Below, piece by piece: positions 1-12,718 of a stretch of DNA of 64,000 bases; the first letter of the stretch is position 1, and each line of letters opens with the position of its first letter. The translations under genes and the position numbers were made by a program. Source of the DNA: Rosellinia necatrix. Taxonomy: Eukaryota > Ascomycota > Sordariomycetes > Xylariales > Xylariaceae. Under the pieces are notes generated by a model. It was given only the letters and a program-made list of their open reading frames with translations. It was not told the DNA's origin and made no database searches. The stretch is from NCBI GenBank assembly GCA_021209875.1, contig JAGYVD010000005.1, positions 1,240,001 through 1,304,000 of the forward strand, given 5' to 3'.

Positions 1-240
1 GCCGAGTTGCTCAAGCGAAAATTGGACACTTACACTACTGGGCAGGCCCTACCGCCGACTTCCCTCGCTAATCATGTGCCAGATCCGATGAGGCCAAGGC
101 ATGCGAATGGTGAGACTTCGTCCCCGCCAACTTCTTCCGCTCCCCACGAACATGAGATGTCCAACCACCGTTCGAGCAACGAACCACTACCTCCCAAACC
201 TCTAATTCCTAAAGACTCCGAATCTACTTCATCACAATGA
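1..240 (+). CDS. 3' end of an unrecognised protein (partial)
   Basis: The frame is open from the first base of the window and stops with TGA at 238-240, so only about 79 C-terminal residues are visible. The first residues (ELLKRKLDTYTTGQ) look like the end of a helical or coiled segment. The rest is a low-complexity tail rich in Ser, Pro and Thr with several Pro-Leu-Pro stretches, probably disordered. I cannot name the family. It is called coding because the frame enters from outside, the tail has typical fungal composition, and nothing else is open here. It could also be a chance frame. Confidence 0.45.
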   Translation, partial: AELLKRKLDTYTTGQALPPTSLANHVPDPMRPRHANGETSSPPTSSAPHEHEMSNHRSSNEPLPPKPLIPKDSESTSSQ

Positions 241-3200
241 GCAGCTTACTTTCAGTCTCACATTTCCCGAGAGCTTCTTGGGAGGTCAGCTGAAGCATTC
301 TAGACTATTGGAGGCAACACTTATGGTCCAGGCATACCCCTGAATTAAGCGCTTTCACCTACCCTTCGTTGCGCTAGCAAGAGAAAGGGCGTTTGTATAC
401 CACTGAATGAAGTCTTGTGCTAGCGTCGCAAGTGGACGAATGACACGCGCGTGGCTGCTAGTTAGTCACGATACTGGGTCTCAGTCAAAAACCTATAGGT
501 GGGTGGGCAGGCGGATTCATCAAAACTGATTTTTCACTGGCCTCTGCTTCAGAGCTTTTGATGCCTTTTCAATTGACGCAGAAATAGCGTTTACACGTAT
601 GCCTAAGGCGCTCTTTAGACAAGAAAGCATGGTTATGGTTTTGCATTTAGGCATAGCAGCAGAAGGTACACCATCGAAGGTGTTATGGTTTTTTTTTTTC
701 TTTTTTTGTGTACTGCATGAGCATAAAACTTGGACTGGCGGTTATATCGGGAATCGAATAGGCACTCAGATGGGATTATAGGTACGGGCTCAGGCACCGC
801 GTCTTTCAATAAGGGTAGCAGAGCTAGACTACCATGACAGTTAGTCAGGCTCTTCGCCGCCTAAGAACCGCCAAAGACGATGCAGACAGAAACAGTAGTT
901 ACATAGCATGACTATCCACGTAATGGGAATAGCAATACCAATATACGATGATTGCTCATGATTACCATTAGTGCCCACGCGTCGTTTACACAAAGTTTAC
1001 ATTTTTCAGCCACCGAAGTGCCATAACATCCTTGCACTGGTTCTACCCTTCCTTTACCATCGTGTTCTTCTACTGTAAGTAAATTCGGATTGCCTCATGA
1101 ACATACAAGAAAGTTGACTAAACCAGTGGTGATATAGGGATGGGGGCGTATGAGTCAGGCGTCAGGCTCAGAAGAGTCAGTTGGTTAATCGGTGTCGCAT
1201 GATATGATATATTGCTCTATTATCACCGTTTGCATGGTTTTTCCCTCATTCTCACTCGGGTACTCTGTCTCTCTGCCTCTCTGTTTCTCTCTATCGCGTT
1301 AAGCGCCGGTTGCCTAATTCAGCAGATAGACCGAAACGGCTGTTCCTTTTTCTCTCTGGTTCCTTGGCCCTTTTTTTTTCTTCCCTTTTTTTTTTTCCTC
1401 CTCGGTCCCTCGTCGTCTGAGGCGTTCCATCCCGTAACCCCTGTATTGCCCGATCGGAGGGAGGGAAGGGGAAGCGGGGTGGGGAGGTCGGCCACCGGCA
1501 AAGAAAACAAGAGGGTAGGTACGTAGTAGGTAGGTATCCCGATCGATGCTACTAGGGAGAGCTCTTAGGAAACAGGCACCGTGATGTTATGTTGGATCGG
1601 TGCTACGGTGCCGTTACAAGGCTGGCGCTTTTTCTCCTTCGGTCTTTCTTGCCCATTTGTATGAATGAACCTAGGCCCAAGTGCGCATTTCGTGGAGGCA
1701 CGGACAAGCCATGTAAACGCTCGCTAACGCCACTTGTTTCATCTCGTCCAGGGCGTAGAGATTCGGTCTTTTCCTTCGCATATTTCCCTTGCCCTCTTTT
1801 TTCGTCATGGATAAGCTGACTGAAGCCACACGCGGTAGGGGCCAGGGGGCTGGGGGGGGGTAATACACGTGTAGAGTTGCCCTTTTTCTCTTTCAGTACA
1901 GCACACTACGGCAGCAGCAGCAGGAACGATAACACGTAGGGTAGGCTGTCTCGGACGATCACTCTCGTCTGTTCATGATATGTAGAGCAAGATTGAAATT
2001 AGAGGACCCTGGTCAGTCCACTCTTGATCTGGGATAGATACCGGCCCGGACATAGATACCGTCCTTTCCTCTTTGGTATGACGATCAACTCAATATAGTT
2101 ATGTATCTTCATCTAGGAAGGAACGTAGACCATCTAACGCACATACCTACTTTAGCAGTATACACTAGCGCAAGCCTAGCCAGAGAGACGAACAAGGGTT
2201 GGCTTTAGCTATAAGCGTCCCAGACCCATGGCCAAACTATATACAGGAAAGGTTGAAGATGACGATGTTGTGAGATAATGAGTGAGTGCGGTGCGGTGCG
2301 GTGCGAACTTGTTATCTATCCAGTTATCCCCCCGGCGTGCTCACGAGAAAGCTTTACCCTGCAGAGGCAACCAACGTCGTATGTGGTGTGCCCTAACCAG
2401 GAACCAGACTACCTTAACGGGAAAATAAACCCTAGTTCACCCCCTCGACCACGGCCATGGCAGATGCTTTTTCTCCTGCCGTCGGCGCTTCTCGGTAGTG
2501 AACCCACATCTAGCCATGGTGTTAAAAGGGCAGCGATTTTCTGCACTGTATGGCGAGGGGGAGGTCGAAAAGCCGTCGCATAGCAAGTAGTGTGGCTTAA
2601 TGCTTAGTCCCCCTCCCTCCCCCCTCGGTGACATAAGTGCATATGCGTGAACTTGCCTTGGAAGCGAGTGGGAGATACCGGAGATTTTAGAAAAACTAAT
2701 AAGAATGTAGCCCTGCCACAGCCGTTTAGGCATCGAGGAGTGGGTGCAAGCTATTATACTCTCGGGTCTCACGGTCTAGTAAGGTGCTTCTTTTGACTGG
2801 ATTGAAGTCCGGTTCGCGGTTCGGCAGAGCTGTTCGTCAGACTGCACCATCGCCTGCAGGTCATCACAAGCGAGAGAGAGTTAATTTACCTACCCCATGG
2901 TATAAGATCTCCTGCATGGATCACCATGGCTAAAACCTCTCATGACGCAAGGCTAGCCCCGGTTATAAGAGGTGTTCTATATTGCCAGGAGAGACGCACT
3001 ACACTCGTATCGCTACCAGCACCATCCGGGGTCCTTCGGGACACCAGCCAAGTGATGGCTGATACCACTTTCGGTTACCGACGACACTTATCTACACTAC
3101 GGTCCGTTGTTAGCAGAGAATATGATTACTTTAGGTAGCGACCGATGAGACGTGCTGAGCAAGGGGAGTGGACGCGGGTTTATTTAAAATGAGAGGGTAT

Positions 3201-3890
3201 GAGGGTATGGATATGTTGATGATGACTGTGGTGCTTCATTCGGGTATTTTGCTGCATTTGGCCGAATCTGCCAAGTTCCATAACAGGCTACGTTATAGGT
3301 AGTCAGCACCAGAAAGAAGGACCACTGTAACAATGTAGTGTAGGTCCAGGAACATCGAGCACCGTTACTGTAGCAGGTAACATGACGTATAGAAGGTATG
3401 AATCCATTAGGTTGTAGGAGGAATAACTAAAAAGGAATGAACACCTCAATAGGGCCGGTACACCACACACACACAACGATAACGCGCTGCGTCTTAGTTA
3501 AGTACCTAAGTAGGCTAGCGAGAGAAGGAAAAAAAAAGAAAAGAAAAAAAAAAGAAAAAGAAAAAACGCCCCAGGAGTGATTTTGATCTAACTTTTCAAG
3601 TTCGCCTAGGATTGACTTCAAGTCAGAAGGACCCCTGGTGTTTCCTGAAATAAGACAAGTGAAGAGTGTAAAAGGCGCTAGTACATAAAAGACGCAGACA
3701 CTGACCGTACAGGGCAGCTGGGGAGGACGCAGCCAAGGATGAGCCTCATTGTGGAAATGCGGAATATCGACCGATTCGGGCCATGGCTCTTTAGATGTTC
3801 TAGCTTGCTTCGGTCAAATACTTTCAGCTACCTAGGTACTGTAATGCATGAACCAAATCCCCAGGGCGGCCATGTATACATACACATACG
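241..3890. other. Gene-free stretch with homopolymer tracts
   Basis: No frame here resembles a protein; the longest are about 100 codons with repetitive or random composition. It contains T-rich tracts near 688-708, a pyrimidine block at about 1365-1400, a G run near 1850-1861 and an A-rich tract at about 3527-3566. I see no RNA gene. It is the left end of a gene desert running to 13682. Confidence 0.6.
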
Positions 3891-3894
3891 CGCT

Positions 3895-3940
3895 GGTGGT
3901 GATGGTGGTGATGGTGGTGGTGGTGGAGGTGGTGATGATG
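3895..3940. repeat. (GGT/GAT)n trinucleotide repeat
   Basis: Imperfect trinucleotide array of GGT and GAT units. It is followed by AT-rich dinucleotide repeats at about 3957-4045, including a TA run near 4021-4042. A frame through it would be poly-Gly/Asp and is not believed to be a gene. Confidence 0.85.
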
Positions 3941-4653
3941 GCACCCGCGTCGCCACCATGTATGTATATACATACATTATATAACTATTTATATAACTTA
4001 TAACTAGTTAGTTATAGTTATATCATATATATATATATATATTTATGTGTAAGGATACGCGGATTGGATGGTGTGTTCGTCGGTTCATCATGTGCACGTG
4101 ATTGCGTATCCCGTCTGACGTTCTGTCTCAGCCACCAGAATTCCCGTTTGGCCTCTGCTGGTGTAGTCCGGTCGATATTACCGTTTGTGCATAGCGAACT
4201 GTTGGCTCACTTGAAGCCCCCCGCGCGTGGCCCAACCATGTGGGACGATCTACAAAATCTCCGCGGCTACCCAGAACGGAATAGTCGAGAACGTGATAGA
4301 ACTTCAGCCACGAACAGTCGGTCAAGCTGAGTGGGATTATTGAAAAACTAGGCGGTAACGTAAGATTCCATGCAAGACTTGGTACTGTATGAAATTGCAC
4401 GCGGGGCATTCCAGTGCGTTGTCAGTTGACTATACCATGCTCGGCCGTGTTCTTCTGCGCAAGGCCAAGAACATGCTTCCCAATCCGTGACTACGGAGCA
4501 GGAGAGGGAGAAAAACACCCCCCTCGGCCCAGAAAAAGAAGGACAGAAAGAGACTTGCTACCTGGGTAGTCGTTAGTGTCGCCCACATACGTACTAGTGC
4601 GTACAGGATCGAGAATTAGGCTCTAGAATGCAGTTAAGGTTTGGGTCCAAGAC

Positions 4654-4692
4654 GCTGGTGCTGGTGCTGGTGCTGGTGCTGGTGCTGGTGCT
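4654..4692. repeat. (GCTGGT)6.5 hexanucleotide repeat
   Basis: Perfect hexanucleotide array of about six and a half units in non-coding DNA. A weaker GTTGGT/GCCGGT-type relative occurs at about 5596-5623. Confidence 0.9.
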
Positions 4693-6238
4693 CTAGTGTA
4701 CGGGTTCGACATGGAGATAGTGTACATACATACATGCATACATACCTACCTACCTAATACACATATACACATACATACTACCGAGTACGTAGATACACAA
4801 TAGTAGTAGGTATTTGTACGACGACGCCATGCACCAGTCCACGCGCTACTACCTACGTGCCGTGTTAGGTAAACGAACCGCGCAGTCAGGTGCAAATTCC
4901 AGGGGCTCCAGGGATATTGCCTGAAGGCGGGAAACGGCCTGAAACCGAGGATAGAGAACCGCCAAGGTTCCGAATGCGTCGCCTGAGGCTTTTGAGGTCT
5001 GTCCATAGACAAGGCTCCGTAGGAGAACGAACGGGGGTCTATAGGTTTTGATCATATCCTATCCTCTCTGGGGGACCAGATCGGATGGCAGTTGGTCGAC
5101 ATGCCCCTGCTCAGCAAATGCTTGTCCTTTTAAATCCTCCTGACTGAGTAGTAGTAGTGATGTCCCGCAGTGCTCACTGGCCAGTCATAGTAATCGGAAG
5201 TCCGTACGGTAAGCGTCCGCAGGCGAGCGGGCCATTTGATAAGTCAACATACTAGCAGGTACGAGTAGTTAGGTGGTAGGGGCCTAGTAGTGTAGTGTAA
5301 GTGTCCAAAGGTGCCTAGCCGGGAATTGAAGCGGTGGTGTAGTCTGAAATGGCAACTGTGCCTCAAGGTGGTACAATTGCTCGTGAGACAACGATCTCTT
5401 TCCTCGATACCCAGGTCCCGAGACATATCCAGGTTATACAAACCCGAACCCCAGCCGCCTACCTTGGAGTATGCTGGCGAGGTTGGGACGGACGGTGGAT
5501 GGCGGGATGCGACGTGATTGGTACTACTTGTAGGCTGTTGTTGATTCATATTCATACTCCGCATTTCATCATAACGGCGTATCCCAAACCATTTCAGTTG
5601 GTGTTGGTGCCGGTGTTGGTGTTGCCCTGTCTAACGATAACAAAGCACACGTCTTAGAGCAATCGATAGGGAGACGACGCGGGCGATCTGCCGTCCCCCG
5701 TGCGACAATCACGGTAGCTAGCTAGACACGGTAATCGTGACGCTATATCTATTGAATAAGCTTGCTTGTATACCGGGGGTAAAACGCGTGCGCGGGGTCT
5801 TGCCTTGCCGCCTCAAGGTATCCTGTTTGTCTCTTCTTCACCAATGCACAGGCTAAGAATTGAACGGTAATGGGATTGTTGATTCTTGTGCCATCCGCGC
5901 AACCCCCTTCAATTGGCAATGCCCTGGGGGAAAGGGTTCGTGGGAAGGAGGGGAATGCCTTCACCTGGGGAACCCGAGTATGTACGTCTGATGGGTGCGG
6001 GTGCGGCATGGAGGTAGGTATGTTTGTGGAGGACTTACACTACTGATGGTGTCCTGGTTTCATCCTGTCCCGCTCTCTCTTCTCGGAAAAGCGTGGTGTA
6101 CAGGCCATGCAGGAGGATGACAGAACTGGACGAATGTCATGTTGGCGTTGTTTCAGAATTCGCTTAATCAGGCAAGTTGGCCATGGGCGACGACGCTAGG
6201 ACCACAGAGCCACAACTACCTGGCTCGTAACCTGCCGT
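4693..6238. other. Gene-free stretch
   Basis: Starts with CATA and CCTA tetranucleotides (about 4724-4780). Overlapping frames on both strands of up to about 106 codons show no domain, no consistent codon preference and no plausible splicing partner. Nothing else was recognised. Confidence 0.5.
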
Positions 6239-6985
6239 AGCATTTTACCTCCAGTGTTACCAACCTGCCTATTTATTTACCTACTACTACTAGGTAGGTA
6301 CCCAAAACGGCCAGAAACACGGCATGTGCTCGAGTATCAGACGATAGTATCTTGAGGGTGCCAAGATTATCTATAATGGCCAGGGACATGCCTTGGTCAA
6401 CCAAGGAATGGGGAGCTACTCGTCCACTAGCAAAGATTAGTGAGAAGGTATAGTACACTACTGTAAATTCATGGTGTGGTTGTTGTCATCATTAATCTAC
6501 CCAGTTATAGCTTGAGGTTGTGAAATGTCTAAAGCTTAGGTAGTGTAAGTAATTACTTAACCTAGTCCCTACTTTGTTACATACTATGATAAGTTTTCAT
6601 ACTACCTAGGTAGGTAGGTAGGTAGCTATTTTGACTGTGTATTATACAGTCGGTTAGGTACCTACTACGTACCCAAGTATGCCACTGAATTGGTAGAATG
6701 TACTAGCCCCATGTGGCTTACCGCTGACCAACTCATGTTTAAATTCCTGGCTAGGCAGTTACCTACCTACGCACCTAACCACTCTTTAACCTTGCAGTAG
6801 CATGCTTGGACGTATGCACATACCGTACATATTGTGAACTTAGGCACCATACAGTGTGATAATTCTACCAAATACGACCTACCTACTTAGGTACCTTGGT
6901 AGGTAGGCAGGGTTTTCAGGCTATCTACTTACTTACTATGTAAGTAAGTAGTAGGTAGGTAGGCATGTGTTCACCGTAGCGGTGT
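6239..6985. repeat. Cluster of TAGGTA/TACCTA motifs and palindromes
   Basis: Dense interspersed copies of TAGGTAGG and CCTACCTA, often as inverted pairs such as GGTACCTACTACGTACC, in AT-rich sequence. The same motif recurs between most genes of this window, notably near 10740-10990, 38020-38480, 42220-42400 and 62430-63140. Confidence 0.8.
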
Positions 6986-9103
6986 CACCGTTGTCTCCGA
7001 GCTCCTAGTTAGCCTACAAGTAGATGCTCGGGCTGCTCGGGTCCCCTAATGAGCATACCTATATCGTCCCCCAAGTCCTCTACAACTGCTGGCTCTTCTT
7101 GCTTGCGGGTTGATCACGGCCATAGCCCGATTTTGGCACCAAGACGGTTGACCACGGGGGACCGTTACCTCTCCCTAAACCTACCCAACTAAGGCAATTA
7201 CAGTCAAGTGACTGACTGGTCAGAAGCCCTCATTGGCCGTCGTCCCTAAAACTCCCTTCATTCTAGATAGTAGAGTTGCTAGGCAGGCACCTATTGCGTC
7301 ATTATTTATGCATGCTCCTCTGCAAGAGCGACTGCTCATAAGACCCGGATGGATATGAGCAACCACGCTGGCAGCGTTCTGCTTCGTATTCAGCCCATGT
7401 GCTGTGCATCTCCAACCCCCCTCCTCCCTTCTCAACCGACACGAGGGGGAAACCTATCGCCTGGGAAGCTCCCCGCCGTGACCAACTAGCGCTCGCACCT
7501 AACACGGTGGCCGAGCCCAAGTCGCTGCCTACCGCACGGATGGATGGACGAAAGACGCCGTATGGTTTATTAATTCCCGGGCGGGCAACAGTGTAACCCT
7601 CTTCAGCTATGGCCTGTATGAAAGTGTCTCTATCGCCGGGCGATCTGCAACGTCATGCCACTGCTAGAAATGTCAGCCAAGCATTCTAATCCCTTACGAA
7701 TCACCGCCGCTCTTCCGGTCCGGTCGCCTAGGCTAGCTGGGGCGGTCAACTGCCAATGGAAATTGACGAGACATGATTGTTCTCCTTGCGGCTTGATCAA
7801 GCTCTCTAATTGCCGTAGCGTATCGGGATTACGTCACGGCAGAATGACACTGGTTTAGAGAAGACATGAGGAAACTAGTTATATCCCCATGAACTAGTTG
7901 TCGAGATCGGAACAACAGCCAACGTAAGGGTAATAGTAATAACACTATGCATGATATTGATGCAGGCTCCAAGGGTGCATTCCCCTTGTCTGCTGGGCGT
8001 CAATACACTGATGCCGGTGGGAGATACAAGCACATAGTCCTAACGAAGACAATGTAGACTAGACCTCTGCAGATTTTTCTTCCGGATACAACCGCAACGC
8101 CGGATTGGGTGCTTGAAAACTTCAATATTTAAGGTACGGACGGCATTTTCAGGTCTTCACTTCGGAGGAAGACGGGGGCCAATGATAACCCGGAATTCAA
8201 GTACCCAAAATATATACTTGCTCGGCGCAGCCTATGAAAACATTCATTGCTGGAAAGAGGCCAATTACATCACATTGTACAGAAGCACCTACATAAGATT
8301 GTATGGTTCTCAGCACCATCGCCTTTAGTTTCCATTTCTAAGCTTCAAACTGATCCTGACTAAGTTGCAATGGCGAGAAATATGTAACCGCTCCGTGTGG
8401 ATCATTGCACGCTCTATTGAGTTAAAGTGGTGATTGGGAATTCTGATTTGCCTATTAACATAGCATACCTAGTACGTACACCAACCTGGATAACATACGT
8501 GTAGACCACTCGAAATGGCGCTTGAAATGGCGTTTCGAGCAGAGTTGGCTAGGTACTTCTATTATTAGCAGCAATCTTGATAGGTTGAATGGAACGCAAC
8601 CCTAGGACGGAACTTATTGGCGGAGATCAAAGGTTGGAACTATGGTAGGTATTAAACCTTGTAAAATACATTTGAAGTTTGCCTATGCAAATAACCGTAT
8701 TAAGCATCTTTTGTCCCCATCCCAAGCCACCTACATGCACTCACACAACTATGGTCGGACTGGCTGGCATGATTTACGGTTGAGAACACAACACATATGC
8801 TGTACTGCTACCGTAACATGAAAAACTATCTTATCATCAAAGTCTAGCGAGGCGCAGGCCAATCCAACACGGTATGCGGGAGTATCCTGCGCTCCTAGGT
8901 ATACTATGTAGTGTATACTATGTCTGGCAGCCGTCATCATTAATGATGTATGTAGTGATATTTATTCCTGCCGTAGTCCTTCATTCGAAACACTAATTTT
9001 AACGATCCTAGTTTTCCCACATGGCTGGCTTGGGGCGGCTTAGGCTAGTCGAAACGACCAGACGCGACGGAACCGACTTGCCTAATCTGGTTCCGATCCG
9101 AGT
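6986..9103. other. Gene-free stretch
   Basis: Only short chance frames (up to about 72 codons) on both strands. Scattered TAGGTA motifs occur near 8465 and 8650. No RNA gene recognised. Confidence 0.5.
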
Positions 9104-9210
9104 CACACACACACACACACGCACACATATACACATTTTACATTTTACAGTACACAGCACGCACACAACACACATACACAGCATACACACAGCATACACA
9201 CGGCATACAC
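9104..9210. repeat. (CA)n and CACA/CATACA microsatellite
   Basis: A perfect AC run at 9104-9120 passes into degenerate ACACAT and CATACACA units up to about 9210. The Cys/Val and His/Thr-rich frames across it are artefacts of the repeat. Confidence 0.85.
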
Positions 9211-9382
9211 ACAACCAACACGGCACAGCATGGATGGAAGATATGCACCCTACTTTCGATTTAACTACCTACAAGATGTGCGGTCAACACCAACACGGAA
9301 CTAATAACCTGGGCTGCCGTCTAACGCGGTGTGTCACTGGGTGGAGGCGGACAAGGCCCGATAATCATGGAATTGCAGCGTA

Positions 9383-9460
9383 GGTATGTATGTACCTAAT
9401 GTATGTGTGTATGTATGTATGTGTGTATGTATGTATGTATGTATATATGTATGTATGTAG
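9383..9460. repeat. (GTAT)n tetranucleotide repeat
   Basis: Nearly uninterrupted GTAT/GTGT units. A second block of TATG units lies at about 9873-9903 and a third short one at 11466-11487. This part of the gene desert therefore carries several tetranucleotide microsatellites within about 2 kb. Confidence 0.85.
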
Positions 9461-9868
9461 ATAGGATAGATACCCAAGGGCTGGTACCCAAGACGTTGTA
9501 ACCAGCCGGTCCCGAATCTTGTCGAATCAAGAAACCAATGCGCATCGCCGACGAGCCGGCCCTTGTGACTGGATGGGCTGTTGTGATGCTATTACCGTCA
9601 TTAGAGCTGGGAGACATTGCCGCACCACCATTTCCATTCAACCACTAAAACAGTGCATACAGAAACTGCGCGCACGCATCTGGCAATCCGGCGTCGAGTC
9701 CTCTCACTCGATGTGTCACAACATCATATAAACAGGCACAGAATCATCAGATGGTCACCACCAGAGGGAGAGGGGGGGTGTTCGACTTGCAAGTAAGTCT
9801 ATATAACTATGGGTTAGGATGTATTGAAACTCTGACGGGCAATACCGTTACCAGGTATGTACACATCC

Positions 9869-9903
<35 letters not shown>

Positions 9904-12623
9904 TACCCCATATATCCATCCATCCAATCCAATCCATACATACCTTCATACATATATATATGTATCCAACTTGGCGGGCTAACAACAATTCCCAAACGCC
10001 CTAAAGTCGCTTCCGTCCATCCTCTAAACGCTCAAGGGGCCCACCCTTATCCAGCCACGCCGGTGTCGGTTTGCAATCGGTATAGCTGACAGGACCAAAT
10101 TCAACAATTATACCGCCATCATAATTTAATTGACCATGTCTGGACATACATATGTAGCGTAGCAGGGTTCTGGTCTAGTGTGCTGAATCAATACCGGGGT
10201 AGGCACTGAAGATTGCGATTCTTTCTACCCGTATGATTTCTTTTCTTGGTAGGGGGGGTAATGTGGTTCGTATATCTGGTCTGGCATCCTCTCATACCGC
10301 CCCGAGTCGTCCAAATAACATGCTCGGGTCGAGAGCAACACCTCGTCTCGCGTAGCGTCAACAAATGTCCTGTCTAGCCACCCTAACCACCAAGTGCATA
10401 CCTGGCATGCATATACCGTACCTATACTATGCATGCACGACATCAGCGGATGTCTTGCACAGTATCCCCCACACCGTAGAGTTGCCTTTTCACGACTCAG
10501 CCACCTCGCCGCACTTACAGTATGGCTCTCCTAACCCTTGTCTAGAGGTCTCTTGTAGTGTGTATGAGCCCCAGTTGGGCCCGCAGCAGATGTCCCGCCC
10601 TAGTTTGCCTAGGTAAATTGTACTGTACTTATACTAGGTATTGACAATTAACATAATCTCTTACAGTAGAGGTACGGAGGTAGTCCGCGTGTTTTGCTCT
10701 GGTAATCGTGCAACACTGAGCTTTTTGCACACCACCTTCGTACACTACATACCTACCTACCTGGCGTTAACGACTATTATACTACACTATTGGTATGTAG
10801 CATGCGTGTGAGGGGATTACCCTGTTGTCTCATCGTGTTCGCTAGAGAATGAGCGGCTCGGGCGAACGAGCCACCTCTTTCACATAACCCAATTATACTT
10901 GCCTATATACCTACCTACCCGTGCCTACCTTACTGCTTACGTACCTACTATGGTAGATGGTAAGATGATAGATACCTAACGTGGTTGTGTGTTCATGGGT
11001 TGGGCGACAACATGAGATTTGATGCTTGTATGCCGAGACTGTAGTATGTAGTATAGATCGGATTTCTCTCGCTCAGAAGTAAACACATACATAATAAGGA
11101 GGCACCACACCGTCAGTAGTTTAAATGAAAATAAAAGGGAAAGGGAAAGGGGAAAGGAAATTGTTTGGTTTCAAATCGTCGAGTTTGTTATTCTGCTTTA
11201 TTCCGTATTACATGCTACCTAGTTTAGATGACTAGGACGGTATGCACATACATATAGTTACCTGTTGACGTGGTAGGTCCACGCCCCCCCAGTTCTTCCG
11301 TCCATACTTGCCCCACCCGTCCTTTTTATTATTTTTTTTTTTTTTTCCCTCTGGCATCTCACGCCGGCTCAGGTTTTTTTCCGACTGGTGGTGGCGGCTT
11401 CTCTCTAGATGTATCCACATATTAGGACTGACTCCACTTCTACAGTGGTACCTACCCAGGTTACCATGTATGTATGTATGTATGTATTCGACTTCCACTA
11501 GTTAGCGCAGGTGGGTAGTTAAGTATTCAAGCATACCTCTTTGACGCAGGAGCCGCGTCGGTGCAGGAGGCACTATCGTAATATTTCCACGCCCTTTCCT
11601 CAAACCCCCCCACGCTGAGGTTGATTCGTCCGCTTCTCTCTCGCAACGCACCAGTCCTTCAATGTTTTCCTTCCGTCGTCGAGGGATCGGCCCTGTACCT
11701 ATCCCCAGTCAGCTCGCGCGCCTCTTAGCTTGCAGCCATCGAAACTGGATAGCGTCTTCAAAAGGGGGACCCACGAAACAGAAAGAAGCAAGACTGACCT
11801 CAGACACGCCAACCTACGCTAAAGTCGGGGCACACATCCTGGGCCTGCTTTGTCGGCCCCAGAACCCTGGACGACGACCTCAGCGCAGCGGAACAACAAC
11901 AACAATACTGTAATAATATAGAACCTAGTGCGATAACTGGGGAGCCCCGGCATACCTACACTGGCGCTACACTGGAGCAACTCGACCTCACCAATTCACC
12001 CATCTACAGTACCTAACCCGGGTACTGTACGTAGTATGTAATCAGAACCTGGGTCCTGGACATGTTACCCACCAGCCTTGTCGTTGCAGGGGAGAAGGGA
12101 GGGGAGGGGAGGATACGGTACTGTAGAACTACACAAGAAAATCGTTCTCCTCTTCCTCTCCTCTTATGCCCGCGTACTCTCCCCCCTTGTCCCCTTGCCC
12201 AAGTCCCCTCCTCCGGCACGTCCTGCCTCTTGTCGTCGGCCTATCTGGGCAGTTAGCTGTCGGTCGGGCTAACCAGGCAGACTGACTGCCTAACCTGCGT
12301 ACCCAGGTTGAATTCACCTTACTCGTAGTACACTGCATACTGCATAGTCGGCCACATAGGTGGTACGCTACACCCACAACTCGCGACCTTCCTGGGTAGT
12401 GCACATTACATACACTGGGTACACTCGGATACACTACATCTTAGTATGGCCAAGCCGCTTTCATGACCCTCTCGCGTGCTGTCGACCTTGGGCAGAACGC
12501 CGTGTCTGTACGGTAGGCACCGACTGTACGTATCCATATCCATATCCTATCCTATGGCCAGTTTACCACATGTCCTCCCATTTCTTCTTGCGTCTTTCTT
12601 ATATCTTCCTGTTCTCGGCGTCG
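9461..12623. other. Gene-free stretch with microsatellites and TAGGTA motifs
   Basis: Contains the TATG block at about 9873-9903, CATA/ATCC repeats to about 9965, CCTACCTA motifs at about 10748-10990, GGGAAA repeats at about 11135-11160 and a T13-type tract near 11334-11346. No convincing gene. Confidence 0.55.
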
Positions 12624-12718
12624 GACGAGCAAAACGGGCAAGACGGGCAAGACAGGCAAAGACGGGCAAGAAAGGCAAAGACTGGCAAGACCGGCAAGAC
12701 TGGCAGGGCTGGCAGGAC
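12624..12718. repeat. GACGGGCAA-type minisatellite
   Basis: About ten tandem units of 9 to 10 bp with core GACxGGCAA, slowly degenerating to CTGGCAGGG at the right end. It lies about 1 kb upstream of the proline-rich gene at 13683. In one antisense frame it reads as Leu-Pro-Val repeats, which I treat as an artefact. Confidence 0.85.

Noticed and set aside
9008..9226. Open frame rich in Cys/Val on the minus strand
   Set aside because: It is the translation of the CA microsatellite; the same kind of frame appears at 17401-17680 over another CA repeat.
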